Positions 1 to 7,696 of a DNA stretch of 17,222 nt are shown piece by piece; the stretch's first letter is position 1; every line of letters begins with the position of its first letter. The stretch covers positions 1 through 17,222 of the forward strand of contig JBAJNN010000035.1 in NCBI GenBank assembly GCA_036881905.1. Reading direction: 5' to 3'. The translations under genes were made by a program, and so were the position numbers. This DNA comes from JBAJNN01 sp036881905 (GTDB lineage Bacteria > Pseudomonadota > Alphaproteobacteria > Rhizobiales > Im1). The notes beneath the pieces were generated by a model. The model searched no databases. It saw nothing but the letters and a program-made list of their open reading frames with translations, and had not been told where the DNA came from.

Positions 1-42
1 AGAAAAACCGTTACAGCACCCTTATCGGGCAGGGTGAATGAC

Positions 43-71
43 AAAAAACCGGCCCCTCAAGGGAGCCGGTT
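43..71 (-). terminator. Rho-independent terminator of the DUF1640-like gene
   Basis: Read on the minus strand, AACCGGC and GCCGGTT-type arms with an inner CCC/GGG pairing close on a TTGA loop and run straight into six T residues (43-48). It lies about 30 bases past the stop codon at 103, where a terminator for that gene is expected. The plus strand has no comparable T-run. Confidence 0.8.
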
Positions 72-102
72 GTTGTTTGTGGACCATCGCTTCGATCCAT
101 TG

Positions 103-546
103 TCAGTTGAGAACGTATTTGAACAGAGCATTGATCAGGGTCACCAGAACGGCGCCCATGCCAAGAATTTTCGGCATAAGGTTGGCCATAACGACTTTCA
201 GTTCGGCCATGTCGTCTTTCAAGGCAATGTGAACCTCGTTGAGGCCGCTTTTCACCTCGGCGATATCGCTTTTCAGTTCGCTACGAACCTCGGTGATTTC
301 CGACTTCAGTTCGGTACGAACCTTGTTGATTTCGCTGCGAACCTCGCCGATTTCCGATTTCAGTTCGGTTTTCGTCAGGGTCAGCTGTGTGCCGGTCGCC
401 ACGTCGGAGGAGCCGATCGCCTCGGCGACGGTCCTGGCGATGGTTTCGGCCGCTTTTTCCTCGACCCCGCCTTCCTTCATCCGGCGGGAGAATTCCAGCG
501 TGTCGATGTTTAAAGTTTGCGCCATGGGACGCTCCGCTTTGTTCAT
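103..546 (-). CDS. DUF1640-like coiled-coil protein with C-terminal membrane anchor
   Basis: A 147-residue protein started at the ATG at 546 because AAGGAG lies 8 bases upstream; a longer frame from 594 lacks such a site. Residues 12-45 (NIDTLEFSRRMKEGGVEEKA and following) match the N-terminal pattern of DUF1640/CCDC90-like proteins. Residues 55-115 are a long charged coiled coil built from 11-residue units such as TELKSEITEVR and SELKSDIAEVK. The last 25 residues form one hydrophobic helix, suggesting a tail-anchored membrane protein. Bacterial members have no established function; they often sit near phage or mobile genes. A second gene with the same N-terminal pattern starts at 16947. The family call is by pattern only. 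Confidence 0.75.
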   Translation of the reverse strand: MNKAERPMAQTLNIDTLEFSRRMKEGGVEEKAAETIARTVAEAIGSSDVATGTQLTLTKTELKSEIGEVRSEINKVRTELKSEITEVRSELKSDIAEVKSGLNEVHIALKDDMAELKVVMANLMPKILGMGAVLVTLINALFKYVLN

Positions 547-564
547 GATGCCATCTCCTTGATT

Positions 565-895
565 TGAAACAACAGATCGCCAAAGACGCACCATTACCCC
601 ATCGGGGCTTGTCGATACGCCCCGACGGGTTTTGTTGATGCCTGCTTTTATAACGGCCGCAGACTATGGCCGCGTGAGATCAACGCTCACGATAATGACG
701 TCATTCTACACCGGATCGACGGGAAAAGTAAAGCGCCGGCGGACAATACCGTGATCGTGATCCTTCCATCCGACAAAACACATGCATGCCGCCCCCGACG
801 GGCCATGAACGAGATGGCGCCATGGCGTCGCCCACCTCTACAATGATCCCGAATTGCGCCGAAAACCTCTCTCCCGCCAAGGCAAGGACACATGA
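565..895 (+). pseudogene. Decayed coding remnant upstream of the lipoprotein-like frame
   Basis: One frame stays open from about 565 to the stop at 844-846, with no usable start, and contains protein-like text (for example HDNDVILHRIDGKSK, then NTVIVILPSD). A second frame then carries VAHLYNDPELRRK and ends in a TGA at 893-895 that overlaps the next ATG as ATGA. The two look like pieces of one gene joined by a frameshift. I do not recognise the family. Inference only. Confidence 0.25.
597..633. other. Strong stem-loop in the leader of the DUF1640-like gene
   Basis: CCCCATCGGGGC (597-608) pairs with GCCCCGACGGG (619-629), with one mismatch and a 10-base loop. On the plus strand it is followed by four T residues, like a weak terminator, but no supported plus-strand gene lies upstream. 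On the minus strand it would lie about 50 bases ahead of the start codon at 546, so it may be a leader hairpin or a terminator left from earlier gene order. Confidence 0.45.
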
Positions 896-1296
896 GAACA
901 TCGCTCATCCTTATCGTATTGTTTGCAGTCTCGGCCTGCACGTGCCGCACCGGCAGGCAACGCGTCGGACATGAAGAGACGCCCCGCTCCGCGCAGGTCG
1001 GGCAACGCCACGGCCGCGAATTCACCGTCGTCTGGGGCAATAGCGGACGCGGCGGCGCGGCGATGCGTCTTCCCGCTTATACCCACGTTCTGGCTCCGGC
1101 CGCACCGACGCGGGCCGTCGCCAGACCCCGGCCCCTCTCGTCGCATGACACGACGCCACAAGGCCTGTCTCCCGTTTTCGTCGAAGCGGAACCGATCATG
1201 TTGTTCTCCACCGAACCGGACGCCGAATGCTCAAGCGACCGTTCGATCTATTCGAAGGATCATAAAAGAATCGCGCGCAAGCGGCAAAAGCCTTGA
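892..1296 (+). CDS. Putative small lipoprotein, unknown function
   Basis: A 134-residue frame beginning MRTSLILIVLFAVSACTC. A charged tip, a hydrophobic core and a VSAC lipobox (cysteine at about residue 16) predict a signal peptidase II lipoprotein. AAGGA lies just ahead of the ATG, which overlaps the preceding stop as ATGA. After the signal region the sequence is rich in Arg, Pro and Ala and shows no domain I know, so the frame may be partly out of register. After its TGA the same frame continues with protein-like sequence, suggesting a broken longer gene. Spanin-type lysis lipoproteins and conjugation lipoproteins were considered, but nothing decides between them. Confidence 0.4.
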   Translation: MRTSLILIVLFAVSACTCRTGRQRVGHEETPRSAQVGQRHGREFTVVWGNSGRGGAAMRLPAYTHVLAPAAPTRAVARPRPLSSHDTTPQGLSPVFVEAEPIMLFSTEPDAECSSDRSIYSKDHKRIARKRQKP

Positions 1297-1544
1297 GAGC
1301 CGCGACATGCCACTTTGCAGTCCGGCTCGTCGCAGATTGATGCCGGCCGATTATATTATTCCAGCCAGCCCGACATGCAGATCAAAAAGGGGGACGTGGA
1401 CGGACTTGTCGGCCACACGGGTCGTGTCTTATCGCCGGCACCGTCGAAAAAGGCCATTCGGCGCGCCGCGAGACGGTTCTCATCTCCACGCTGAAGGGGA
1501 AAAAACCGATCGCCGCCATTTTTCATGGAGACTCTGGTGAGTAA
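1297..1544 (+). pseudogene. Remnant of a longer coding sequence
   Basis: In the same frame as the lipoprotein-like gene, the stretch after its TGA reads as plausible protein (LQSGSSQIDAGRLYYSSQ, then MQIKKGDVDGLVGHTGR). Near 1430 the sense shifts frame to LIAGTVEKGHSARRETVLIS and a C-terminus PIAAIFHGDSGE, ending at TAA 542 bases past 1000 (1542-1544). At least one stop and one frameshift are therefore needed to rebuild a gene. Family not recognised. The remaining 100 bases to 1646 hold no gene. Confidence 0.3.
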
Positions 1545-1646
1545 CGGAGGCCCTCGATTTTACGTGAAATATGTCTTGACAGAATAGGCGACTTTATGAA
1601 ACAATTTTGACTGAATAAATCATTAGCGAATTCCGGGATAAAAAAT

Positions 1647-2957
1647 ATGCCCAAAATCCACCGCACAGACTCGAAGGGTATCGTGACTTGCTTCTGCTCA
1701 CATATCAAAAATGGAAGTGTCGGGGTTGCTCTGGCCTTGAGTCTGGGCCTGTCCCTACCCGCCAGCGCCAACACCAGAATTACCTTCGCCAATTACCTGC
1801 CTAATGACTACATCAACAAGGTAATTAAAGATTTCGAGGCGGCGCACCCGGATATTCAGGTGCAGTCTATCAAATGCGGCTTCGCTGATTGCCATCGAAA
1901 GCTTACCACGGCCCTGGCCGTCGGCCAGGGCGCCGCCGATATTTTCAGCGTCAGTACCATCAAGCTCGGTAGCTTCGCCAACTCCGGCGGCCTAATGAAC
2001 TTAAGCGCCCCGCCGTTCAATATCGCCGCCCGAGGCTGGCGTTTCGATCCGTCGATGATCAGCCTGGCGAAAAGCAGCGACGGCCACATCTACGGCGTGC
2101 CTTATGACACCGGTCCAGTGATCATGATCTACCGCAACGACATGGTACGCAAAGCCGGCGTGAAGATAGAAGATATCACCAAAAGTTGGGACAGATTTAT
2201 CGCCTTCGGCGAGAGATTGAAGAAAGAACAAGGCGCCTACCTGATCCCGGCGGCCACCAGCCTGATCAACCCGCTGGTGGTGGGTATGAATGGTGAGGCC
2301 GGTAAGCCGGTATACACCAAAAACGGTAAGCCCAATCTCGACTCACCGCAGATTAAACAGCTGATGATGATAAGCAGAACTTTGTATGACAAAGGGCTGG
2401 CAGCCTCGCTTGATGGCGCGACCAATTCGCAGGAATACATCAAGCTGTATCGCCAGGGGAAATTGTTCTGTGACATCGATGGCCCATGGGATGAAGGACG
2501 TATCGAGCAGGAGCTGGATCCGGATGGCGCCAAGGCGGGGTTGTGGCGCGTTACCGGCGTGCCGGGAAACATCAGGGTCAATGCCGGCGGCACCGTATTG
2601 GTGATACCCAAACAAAGTAAGAACCCGCAGGCGGCTTGGCAGTTTATTCAGTTCTTCATGCAACGTAATGTGGTGATCGATGCTGCCAGGATCGCCGGCA
2701 CCCTGCCGGCCCGTCTCGATGTGTATGACGCGCCCTATTTCGACACGCCAAGCTCAATCCTGGGCGGGCAGCATGCCATGCGTTACTATGTCGGGCTGGT
2801 GGCGGACCTAAAGCCGGTCGCATCGTCGCCGGAAGATGACATCGCCAACGAAATTCTCAACGAAGCGGCGAAGAAGATCCTGATGCAGCATCGCGATATC
2901 GACAGCACCCTGCGTGATGCCAACAAGCTTCTTCAACGCCGGATGCGCGCTCTGTAA
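1647..2957 (+). CDS. ABC importer extracellular solute-binding protein (family 1)
   Basis: A 436-residue periplasmic binding protein. The N-terminus has a basic stretch, a hydrophobic core near residues 25-38 and an ASA cleavage site near residue 41, so it is exported by Sec. The mature part follows the MalE-like layout: an opening strand (RITFANYLPND) and FEAAHPDIQV; then GAADIFSV, DGHIYGVPYDTGPVIMIYRN, the DIDGPWDEGR region, and NPQAAWQFIQFFM near the end. The length is usual for carbohydrate-type binding proteins. It heads an operon with two permeases, an aminopeptidase and an ATPase. Family 1 members bind sugars, glycerol phosphates or other small solutes, so sequence alone does not fix the ligand; the peptidase neighbour hints at a glycosylated amino acid or peptide. 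Confidence 0.9.
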   Translation: MPKIHRTDSKGIVTCFCSHIKNGSVGVALALSLGLSLPASANTRITFANYLPNDYINKVIKDFEAAHPDIQVQSIKCGFADCHRKLTTALAVGQGAADIFSVSTIKLGSFANSGGLMNLSAPPFNIAARGWRFDPSMISLAKSSDGHIYGVPYDTGPVIMIYRNDMVRKAGVKIEDITKSWDRFIAFGERLKKEQGAYLIPAATSLINPLVVGMNGEAGKPVYTKNGKPNLDSPQIKQLMMISRTLYDKGLAASLDGATNSQEYIKLYRQGKLFCDIDGPWDEGRIEQELDPDGAKAGLWRVTGVPGNIRVNAGGTVLVIPKQSKNPQAAWQFIQFFMQRNVVIDAARIAGTLPARLDVYDAPYFDTPSSILGGQHAMRYYVGLVADLKPVASSPEDDIANEILNEAAKKILMQHRDIDSTLRDANKLLQRRMRAL

Positions 2958-3029
2958 TCACCCGATGCGACGGCCCGCCCTGTCAGGCCATTATGATTTC
3001 TCCTGTTCCGCCACCGATCTGAGAAATTC

Positions 3030-3971
3030 ATGCGTAAGCCATTTTTCAAAGGGTTGCTGCACGATCACCGCACCGCTTATCTGTTGCTGCTGCCGTTTAT
3101 ACTATTGTACGCGGTGTTCAACGCTTTCCCGATTTTTTTCTCGGCCTTTCTGTCGTTCCAAGCATGGGACCCGGTCAAAGGCTTCAGCTCAATGACGTTC
3201 GTTGGATTGGACAATTTCTACTATGCCTTTACCGACGACGCCTTCTGGATCTCGCTGGTCAACACCATTAAGATTACGCTGGTGTCGGGCCTCTGCCAGC
3301 ATCTGTTCGCCATTACCCTGGCATACTCTCTGCTTCATGTCATCACGCGCGGTCGTCACTTCCTTAAGGCGGCGATTTTTCTGCCCTATATCACCTCATC
3401 GGTCGCCGTCAGCCTGATTGTGTTCAACCTGTTTTCACCGGTCGGCGCGGTCAACGAACTGCTGGTCTGGCTTACGGCTGGTCTGCATCTGAACGCGCTG
3501 GCCACTATGCTGCCGGTGAATTTCTTCGACAGCGATTGGATTCGTTTCACCATCGCCAATCAGGTAACTTGGAAGTTTACCGGCATCAATACCGTGATTT
3601 ATATGACCGGGCTGGCGTCGATATCACCAGACCTGTACGAGGCTATTGAGCTGGACGGCGCCAATCGCCGGCAAAAATTCCGCTATATCGCGCTACCGCT
3701 GCTCGCGCCCTTTATCTTCTTCGGCACATTGATGACGCTGATCGGCAATATGCAGCTGTTCAACGAACCGATGATCCTGACACGAGGCACCGGCGGCGTT
3801 GACAACAGCGGCCTGACAGTGTCGATGTATGTGTATAAAACCGGATGGTCCTATCTGGATATGGGCACGGCCTCGGCGATTTCCTGGATTCTGTTCGGGC
3901 TGATCGCTCTGGTCAGCGCACTGGTGTTCCGGGGCTTCGGCAAACGCAGAGGATTGAACCATGATCGCTGA
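3030..3971 (+). CDS. ABC importer permease, MalF/UgpA type
   Basis: A 313-residue inner-membrane protein with about six hydrophobic segments, the first near residues 16-40 (LLLLPFILLYAVFNAFPIFF). The cytoplasmic EAA loop, which docks on the ATPase, is clear at about 204-222: YEAIELDGANRRQKFRYIAL. This loop and the order binding protein, permease, permease place it in the CUT1 (MalFG) family. It starts 72 bases after the binding protein and its 3' end overlaps the second permease by 11 bases, so the two are probably translationally coupled. The ribosome site is weak (GAG 8 bases before the ATG). Confidence 0.93.
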   Translation: MRKPFFKGLLHDHRTAYLLLLPFILLYAVFNAFPIFFSAFLSFQAWDPVKGFSSMTFVGLDNFYYAFTDDAFWISLVNTIKITLVSGLCQHLFAITLAYSLLHVITRGRHFLKAAIFLPYITSSVAVSLIVFNLFSPVGAVNELLVWLTAGLHLNALATMLPVNFFDSDWIRFTIANQVTWKFTGINTVIYMTGLASISPDLYEAIELDGANRRQKFRYIALPLLAPFIFFGTLMTLIGNMQLFNEPMILTRGTGGVDNSGLTVSMYVYKTGWSYLDMGTASAISWILFGLIALVSALVFRGFGKRRGLNHDR

Positions 3972-4794
3972 CGGCCGCCGATTTGATATCGCAAAGCTGA
4001 TGATTTACCTGCTGGTGTCGCTGTTCGCTTCACTGTCGCTGTTCCCGTTCTACTGGTCAGCGCTGCTGGCAACCCAGGACACCCGCGCCATCATGGGCAT
4101 GTCGCTGCGCTTCGGCGGACACTTTTTAGAAAACTATCGCAGGCTGGAACAACAGGTGCCCTTCACCCGCTCATTGCTGAATACTGCGTATGTCACCACC
4201 ATGGCGACGCTGCTTAGCGTAGCTGTTTCCGCCGCCGCGGGCTACGCCTTCAGCATCTATAGATTCAAAGGCAAAAGCTCACTGTTCACCATTTTGATAT
4301 TGACCATGATGGTGCCGAGCGTGGTGAATCTGGTGCCTTATTTCTTCGTCATCAAAAGCGTCGGCCTGATCGACCGGTTCGCCGCCGTCTGGCTGCCGGC
4401 CGGGGTCAATATTTTCGGCGTCTTTCTGGTGCGTCAGTATGTCGGCGCCGCGCTGCCCGGCGAGATCCTCGACAGCGCGCGTATGGATGGCCTGAATGAA
4501 CTGCAAATCTTCCTGCGCATCGGCCTGCCGCTGATGCGCCCGGCGCTGCTGACGGTGGCGATCGTGGTGGTGGTCGATACCTGGAATAACTTTATGCTAC
4601 CGCTGGTGGCGTTGCAGTCGCCGGACAAGCAGATCGTACAGCTGGTGCTGCGCAGCCTGAGCGGCGCCACCGCCACCCCGTGGAATCTGGTGATGACCGG
4701 CAGTTTCCTGGCAATCGTGCCATTGTTGATTGCCTTTGTTTTCTCATCCAAACAGATGATGGAAAGCCTAACTCACGGAGCGGTAAAAGGCTGA
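3961..4794 (+). CDS. ABC importer permease, MalG/UgpE type
   Basis: A 277-residue inner-membrane permease that pairs with the MalF-type partner just upstream. Hydrophobic segments begin near residue 12 (LMIYLLVSLFASLSLFPFYW). The EAA loop at about 168-190 reads EILDSARMDGLNELQIFLRI followed by GLPLMRP, the usual MalG-class pattern. The start is the ATG at 3961, preceded by AGAGG, inside the end of the previous gene. It ends four bases before the aminopeptidase start. With two permeases and one ATPase gene, the transporter is most simply a heterodimeric channel with an ATPase homodimer. Confidence 0.93.
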   Translation: MIADGRRFDIAKLMIYLLVSLFASLSLFPFYWSALLATQDTRAIMGMSLRFGGHFLENYRRLEQQVPFTRSLLNTAYVTTMATLLSVAVSAAAGYAFSIYRFKGKSSLFTILILTMMVPSVVNLVPYFFVIKSVGLIDRFAAVWLPAGVNIFGVFLVRQYVGAALPGEILDSARMDGLNELQIFLRIGLPLMRPALLTVAIVVVVDTWNNFMLPLVALQSPDKQIVQLVLRSLSGATATPWNLVMTGSFLAIVPLLIAFVFSSKQMMESLTHGAVKG

Positions 4795-4798
4795 CATT

Positions 4799-6214
4799 AT
4801 GCGATCAATCGATATTTCAAGCGTTGACGGTACCGCGCCGCGCCGGCAAATCCTGTTGTTTGCCGCTGATGAAGGCAAGCCGCCCACCAGCCTGCGGCAG
4901 ATGGGTTTACAGCGAGCGTCAATCGGCGCGCTTTATCCACTGGGCGATGGTCGCTTCGCCCTGAACATCGGCGCATCGTTGACGACAGCCGCACTGCAGG
5001 ATGCCGGCGCGGCCATTGCCGGCGGGCGAAAAGACTTCGGGTTGGAGAAGCTCCGTCTGACGCTGGACAAGGATATATTCGCCGGCGATGACGACTGGCG
5101 CTGGCTTCTGTTCGGCCTGCGCCTCGGTGCCTATCGCTACCGGCATCAGGCCAAGGTGACGCTGAGCGACCCAACTCAGGCGCTCGGAAGCCATGATGCG
5201 GCAACCCAACTGCTGTGCGACTGGGCCAATCTGCATGCTGAAGGGGTGATTGTCGGTCGCGAGCTGATGAACAAACCGGCCAATATTCTTTATCCGAAAA
5301 GCTTCGTCGAGGCTGTCGCGCAACTGCCGTTTAAATCCCTGCGTCAGGAAGCGCTGGATGATGAACGGATGGAACAACTGGGCTTTGGCGGTCTTTTGGG
5401 GGTTGGTCAGGGTAGTGCCCACGCCTCGCGGCTGTTGATCCTTGACCACCATCCCGCCAGCGCGAGTCGTACTCTGGCGCTGGTGGGCAAAGGCGTCACC
5501 TTCGACAGTGGCGGCGTCAGCATCAAGCGCGCGGCGCGCATGAGTAGCATGAAGTTCGACATGGGTGGCGCAGCGGCAGTGGTCGGCGCCATGCGCATTA
5601 TCGACACATTGCAGCTGCCGATTCGTGTCATCGGCCTGTGCGGGCTGGTGGAAAATATGCCCTCTTCGCATGCGCAGCGTCCGGGGGACGTGGTGATCAT
5701 GCACAATGGAAAATCCGTGGAAATTATCTCCACCGACGCCGAGGGGCGCATGGTGCTGGCCGACCTCATCAGCTACGCGCAGCAACGCTTCCAGCCCGAT
5801 TATCTTTTGGATATCGCCACACTGACCGGTGGCGCGGGCGTGGCGTTGGGCAAGGGGTATGCGGCGATGATGGGCAATGACGATGATTTCTTGGCCCATA
5901 TTACCCGGGCGGGCACAGCCAGCGCCGAACCGGTCTGGCGCATGCCATATGGCGGCTGGTATCGCGGCGTGCTGAAATCCGAATTTGCCGATCATAGACA
6001 TAGCGGAGAAGATCCGCATGGCAGCCCATGCGTGGCGGCCACCTTCATCAGCGAGTTCGTTACGCCCGGCCGGCGCTGGGCGCATCTGGACATCGCCGCC
6101 ATGTCCACCGATATGCCGCATCGCAAGCTGTATGCCAACGGCGCATCCGCTTTCGGCGTATTGCTGTTGGCGCGGCTGAGTTCCTTTCTGGCATCAAAAG
6201 AGGAGGAGCGCTGA
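4799..6214 (+). CDS. M17 leucyl aminopeptidase family protein inside the ABC operon
   Basis: A 471-residue M17 metallo-aminopeptidase (PepA/LAP family), a cytoplasmic hexamer that releases N-terminal residues from short peptides. All catalytic and metal residues are present with a constant offset of 39 from E. coli PepA: K231, D236, K243, D254, D313, E315, R317. The signatures are GKGVTFDSGG (230-239) and STDAEGRMVLADLISYA (311-327); the first has Ser where Asn is usual in NTDAEGR, and the metal-site segment reads RAARMSSMKFDM. The first 140 residues diverge from PepA, as is normal for the N-terminal domain. It starts 4 bases after the permease and its stop overlaps the ATPase start by one base (TGATG). 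An aminopeptidase within a sugar-type importer operon suggests that the imported compound carries a peptide or amino acid bond. Confidence 0.93.
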   Translation: MRSIDISSVDGTAPRRQILLFAADEGKPPTSLRQMGLQRASIGALYPLGDGRFALNIGASLTTAALQDAGAAIAGGRKDFGLEKLRLTLDKDIFAGDDDWRWLLFGLRLGAYRYRHQAKVTLSDPTQALGSHDAATQLLCDWANLHAEGVIVGRELMNKPANILYPKSFVEAVAQLPFKSLRQEALDDERMEQLGFGGLLGVGQGSAHASRLLILDHHPASASRTLALVGKGVTFDSGGVSIKRAARMSSMKFDMGGAAAVVGAMRIIDTLQLPIRVIGLCGLVENMPSSHAQRPGDVVIMHNGKSVEIISTDAEGRMVLADLISYAQQRFQPDYLLDIATLTGGAGVALGKGYAAMMGNDDDFLAHITRAGTASAEPVWRMPYGGWYRGVLKSEFADHRHSGEDPHGSPCVAATFISEFVTPGRRWAHLDIAAMSTDMPHRKLYANGASAFGVLLLARLSSFLASKEEER

Positions 6215-7311
6215 TGGCTTACGTGGAGTTGGTTGGTCTCAGCAAACGGTATGACAACGGCTATTATGCCGCCAGCGATGTTAATCTGCAGGTTGAGAAA
6301 GGCGAATTTGCGGTGCTACTTGGCCCGTCCGGCTGCGGTAAATCCACCACCCTGCGCATGGTCGCCGGGCTGGAGGCGCCATCCTCCGGAGAGTTACTGA
6401 TCGACGGTGAGCGCATGAATGGGGTGAAGCCGAAATATCGCGACATCGCCATGGTGTTTCAGAGCTATGCGCTCTATCCTCATATGACGGTGTACGACAA
6501 TATGGCGCTGTCGCTGAAAATCAAGGGAATGGCGAAGGCCGACATCGCCACGCAGATCGCCGCGGTTGCCGAGATGCTGCACCTGAGCGAGTTCCTGCGG
6601 GTTAAACCCGGCCAGCTCTCCGGCGGTCAGCGCCAGCGGGTGGCGCTCGGCCGCGCTATTGTGCGGCGTCCCAAGGTATTCCTGTTCGATGAACCGCTTT
6701 CCAACCTGGACGCCAAGCTGCGCAACCATATGCGCCAGGAGCTTTCGGCGCTGCACAAGGCGATCGGCGCGACCATCATCCATGTCACCCACGATCAGGT
6801 GGAGGCCATGACCATGGCGGACAAGGTGGTGGTCATGAATCGAGGAAAGGTGCAGCAGACAGGGACGCCGCTGGACTTATATCACCGACCGATGAACTGC
6901 TTCGTCGCTAAGTTTATCGGTTCGCCGCAGATGAATTTTTTCGACGTACGGGTGCATCCGCAGGGTAAGCGGATTTGGCTGCGTAGTGATTCAGGCCTGG
7001 CGTTGCCTCTGGCGGCTGCCGATTTTCCAGCGCTGTCCGCTCATGCCGGTCGGCGGTTGACGCTGGGCTGCCGACCGGAAGCCTTAAAGATCGGCAATTC
7101 GCTTCAGGAACCTCACCTGCGCGGCACGCTGGTCTACAGCGAGAATCTTGGGGCGGAAAGCAATCTGTTTGTGCAGACCGACAACAATGCGCAGTACATC
7201 GTTAAACAACACGTCCAGCGGCAATATGCGCAGGGTCAACCGTTGACGGTGACGTTGAACACGCCCGCGCTGCATTTTTTCGACCCGCAGAGCGGCGAAC
7301 GATTGCCGTAA
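6214..7311 (+). CDS. ABC importer ATP-binding protein, MalK/UgpC type
   Basis: A 365-residue ATPase. I chose the ATG at 6214 because AGGAGG lies just upstream and the protein then opens MAYVELVGLSKRYDNG as in MalK/UgpC. In order: Walker A GPSGCGKST (37-45), Q-loop Q83, signature LSGGQRQR (135-142), Walker B VFLFDE (155-160), D-loop SNLD (163-166) and switch His193 (THDQVEAM). The last 120 residues form the C-terminal OB/TOBE regulatory domain typical of MalK-like importers (GCRPEALKIG). The start overlaps the aminopeptidase stop. It is the last gene of the operon; no convincing terminator follows at once. Confidence 0.95.
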   Translation: MAYVELVGLSKRYDNGYYAASDVNLQVEKGEFAVLLGPSGCGKSTTLRMVAGLEAPSSGELLIDGERMNGVKPKYRDIAMVFQSYALYPHMTVYDNMALSLKIKGMAKADIATQIAAVAEMLHLSEFLRVKPGQLSGGQRQRVALGRAIVRRPKVFLFDEPLSNLDAKLRNHMRQELSALHKAIGATIIHVTHDQVEAMTMADKVVVMNRGKVQQTGTPLDLYHRPMNCFVAKFIGSPQMNFFDVRVHPQGKRIWLRSDSGLALPLAAADFPALSAHAGRRLTLGCRPEALKIGNSLQEPHLRGTLVYSENLGAESNLFVQTDNNAQYIVKQHVQRQYAQGQPLTVTLNTPALHFFDPQSGERLP

Positions 7312-7343
7312 CAAGGGAAAACAGTGTTGCCGGCCGGCGTTCT

Positions 7344-7538
7344 ATGAGACCCCACAGCGCCGCTGCACGCTCATTCGCTCAGCGTTTCCGTGGTTATCAC
7401 CCCGGCGCCTTCTCACTTGGCGAGATGGTTTTTATCATGGTTTTGTTCTACCTCCCGCCGTTCAGGGGTTTGAGGTTTTTAGGACGTAGAGTCCGGCTCT
7501 GTCGGCGTGTCGGGAGGGGCGGACAGGCTAGAGCATAA
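7344..7538 (+). pseudogene. Possible transposase N-terminal remnant
   Basis: A short frame whose middle part, FSLGEMVFIMVLFYLPPFRG near 7404-7463, resembles the start of IS982-type DDE transposases (consensus like LSLSEILFIMVLFHLSPFK). The rest of the transposase is absent; the frame ends just before the palindromic repeats at 7532-7633. There is no good ribosome site. It may be a relic of an insertion that closed the importer operon. The resemblance is from memory and short. Confidence 0.3.
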
Positions 7539-7576
7539 TTCGATTCGGAGAAGCGAGGTTAGATCAAGATTATGCT
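7532..7576. repeat. Inverted repeat AGCATAAT ... ATTATGCT
   Basis: Eight-base perfect arms at 7532-7539 and 7569-7576 enclose 29 bases, with partial pairing further in. Palindromic elements beginning GAGCATAAT-like are frequent between genes in alphaproteobacteria. It sits beside a second, stronger palindrome. Confidence 0.45.
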
Positions 7577-7591
7577 GGAAAATAAGGGTGT

Positions 7592-7633
7592 TAGAGCGGA
7601 ATGGCGATGCAATTTGAGCGCCATTCCGCTCTA
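7592..7633. repeat. Perfect 15-bp palindrome, intergenic mobile-type repeat
   Basis: TAGAGCGGAATGGCG (7592-7606) and its exact reverse complement (7619-7633) flank a 12-base loop. A 15-base perfect stem without an adjoining T-run is unlike an ordinary terminator, though TTTTTT occurs 12 bases later on the plus strand. It lies between convergent genes, the usual place for dispersed palindromic repeats, and could still stop transcription from both sides. Confidence 0.6.
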
Positions 7634-7664
7634 GTGGCCGGATGGTTTTTTAGGGCATCTTGAA

Positions 7665-7688
7665 CCCGTATCAGGAAATGATTTCGGG
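7665..7688 (-). other. Stem-loop just downstream of the asparaginase gene
   Basis: CCCG/CGGG outer arms and ATCA/TGAT inner arms close on a GGAAA loop, starting 9 bases after the stop codon at 7697. No T-run follows on the minus strand, so it may protect the mRNA 3' end or act as a weak terminator. Confidence 0.4.
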
Positions 7689-7696
7689 TCGGTGGA

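Noticed and set aside
34..513. A 159-codon plus-strand open frame over the first gene
   Set aside because: Its FQFGTNLVDF-type repetition is the mirror of the coiled coil encoded on the other strand; the minus-strand gene has a ribosome site and terminator.
923..1540. A 205-codon plus-strand open frame
   Set aside because: Composition is Arg/Ser/Pro-rich and it has no ribosome site; it overlaps the lipoprotein-like frame and seems a shadow in G/C-rich DNA.
1576..1600. TTGACA followed by TATGAA ahead of the importer operon
   Set aside because: The spacer is only 13 bases, too short for an ordinary sigma-70 promoter; the true promoter was not found.
4919..6121. A 400-codon open frame on the minus strand
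   Set aside because: It lies wholly opposite the M17 aminopeptidase, is rich in His, Arg and Gln as expected of an antisense shadow, and has no domain.
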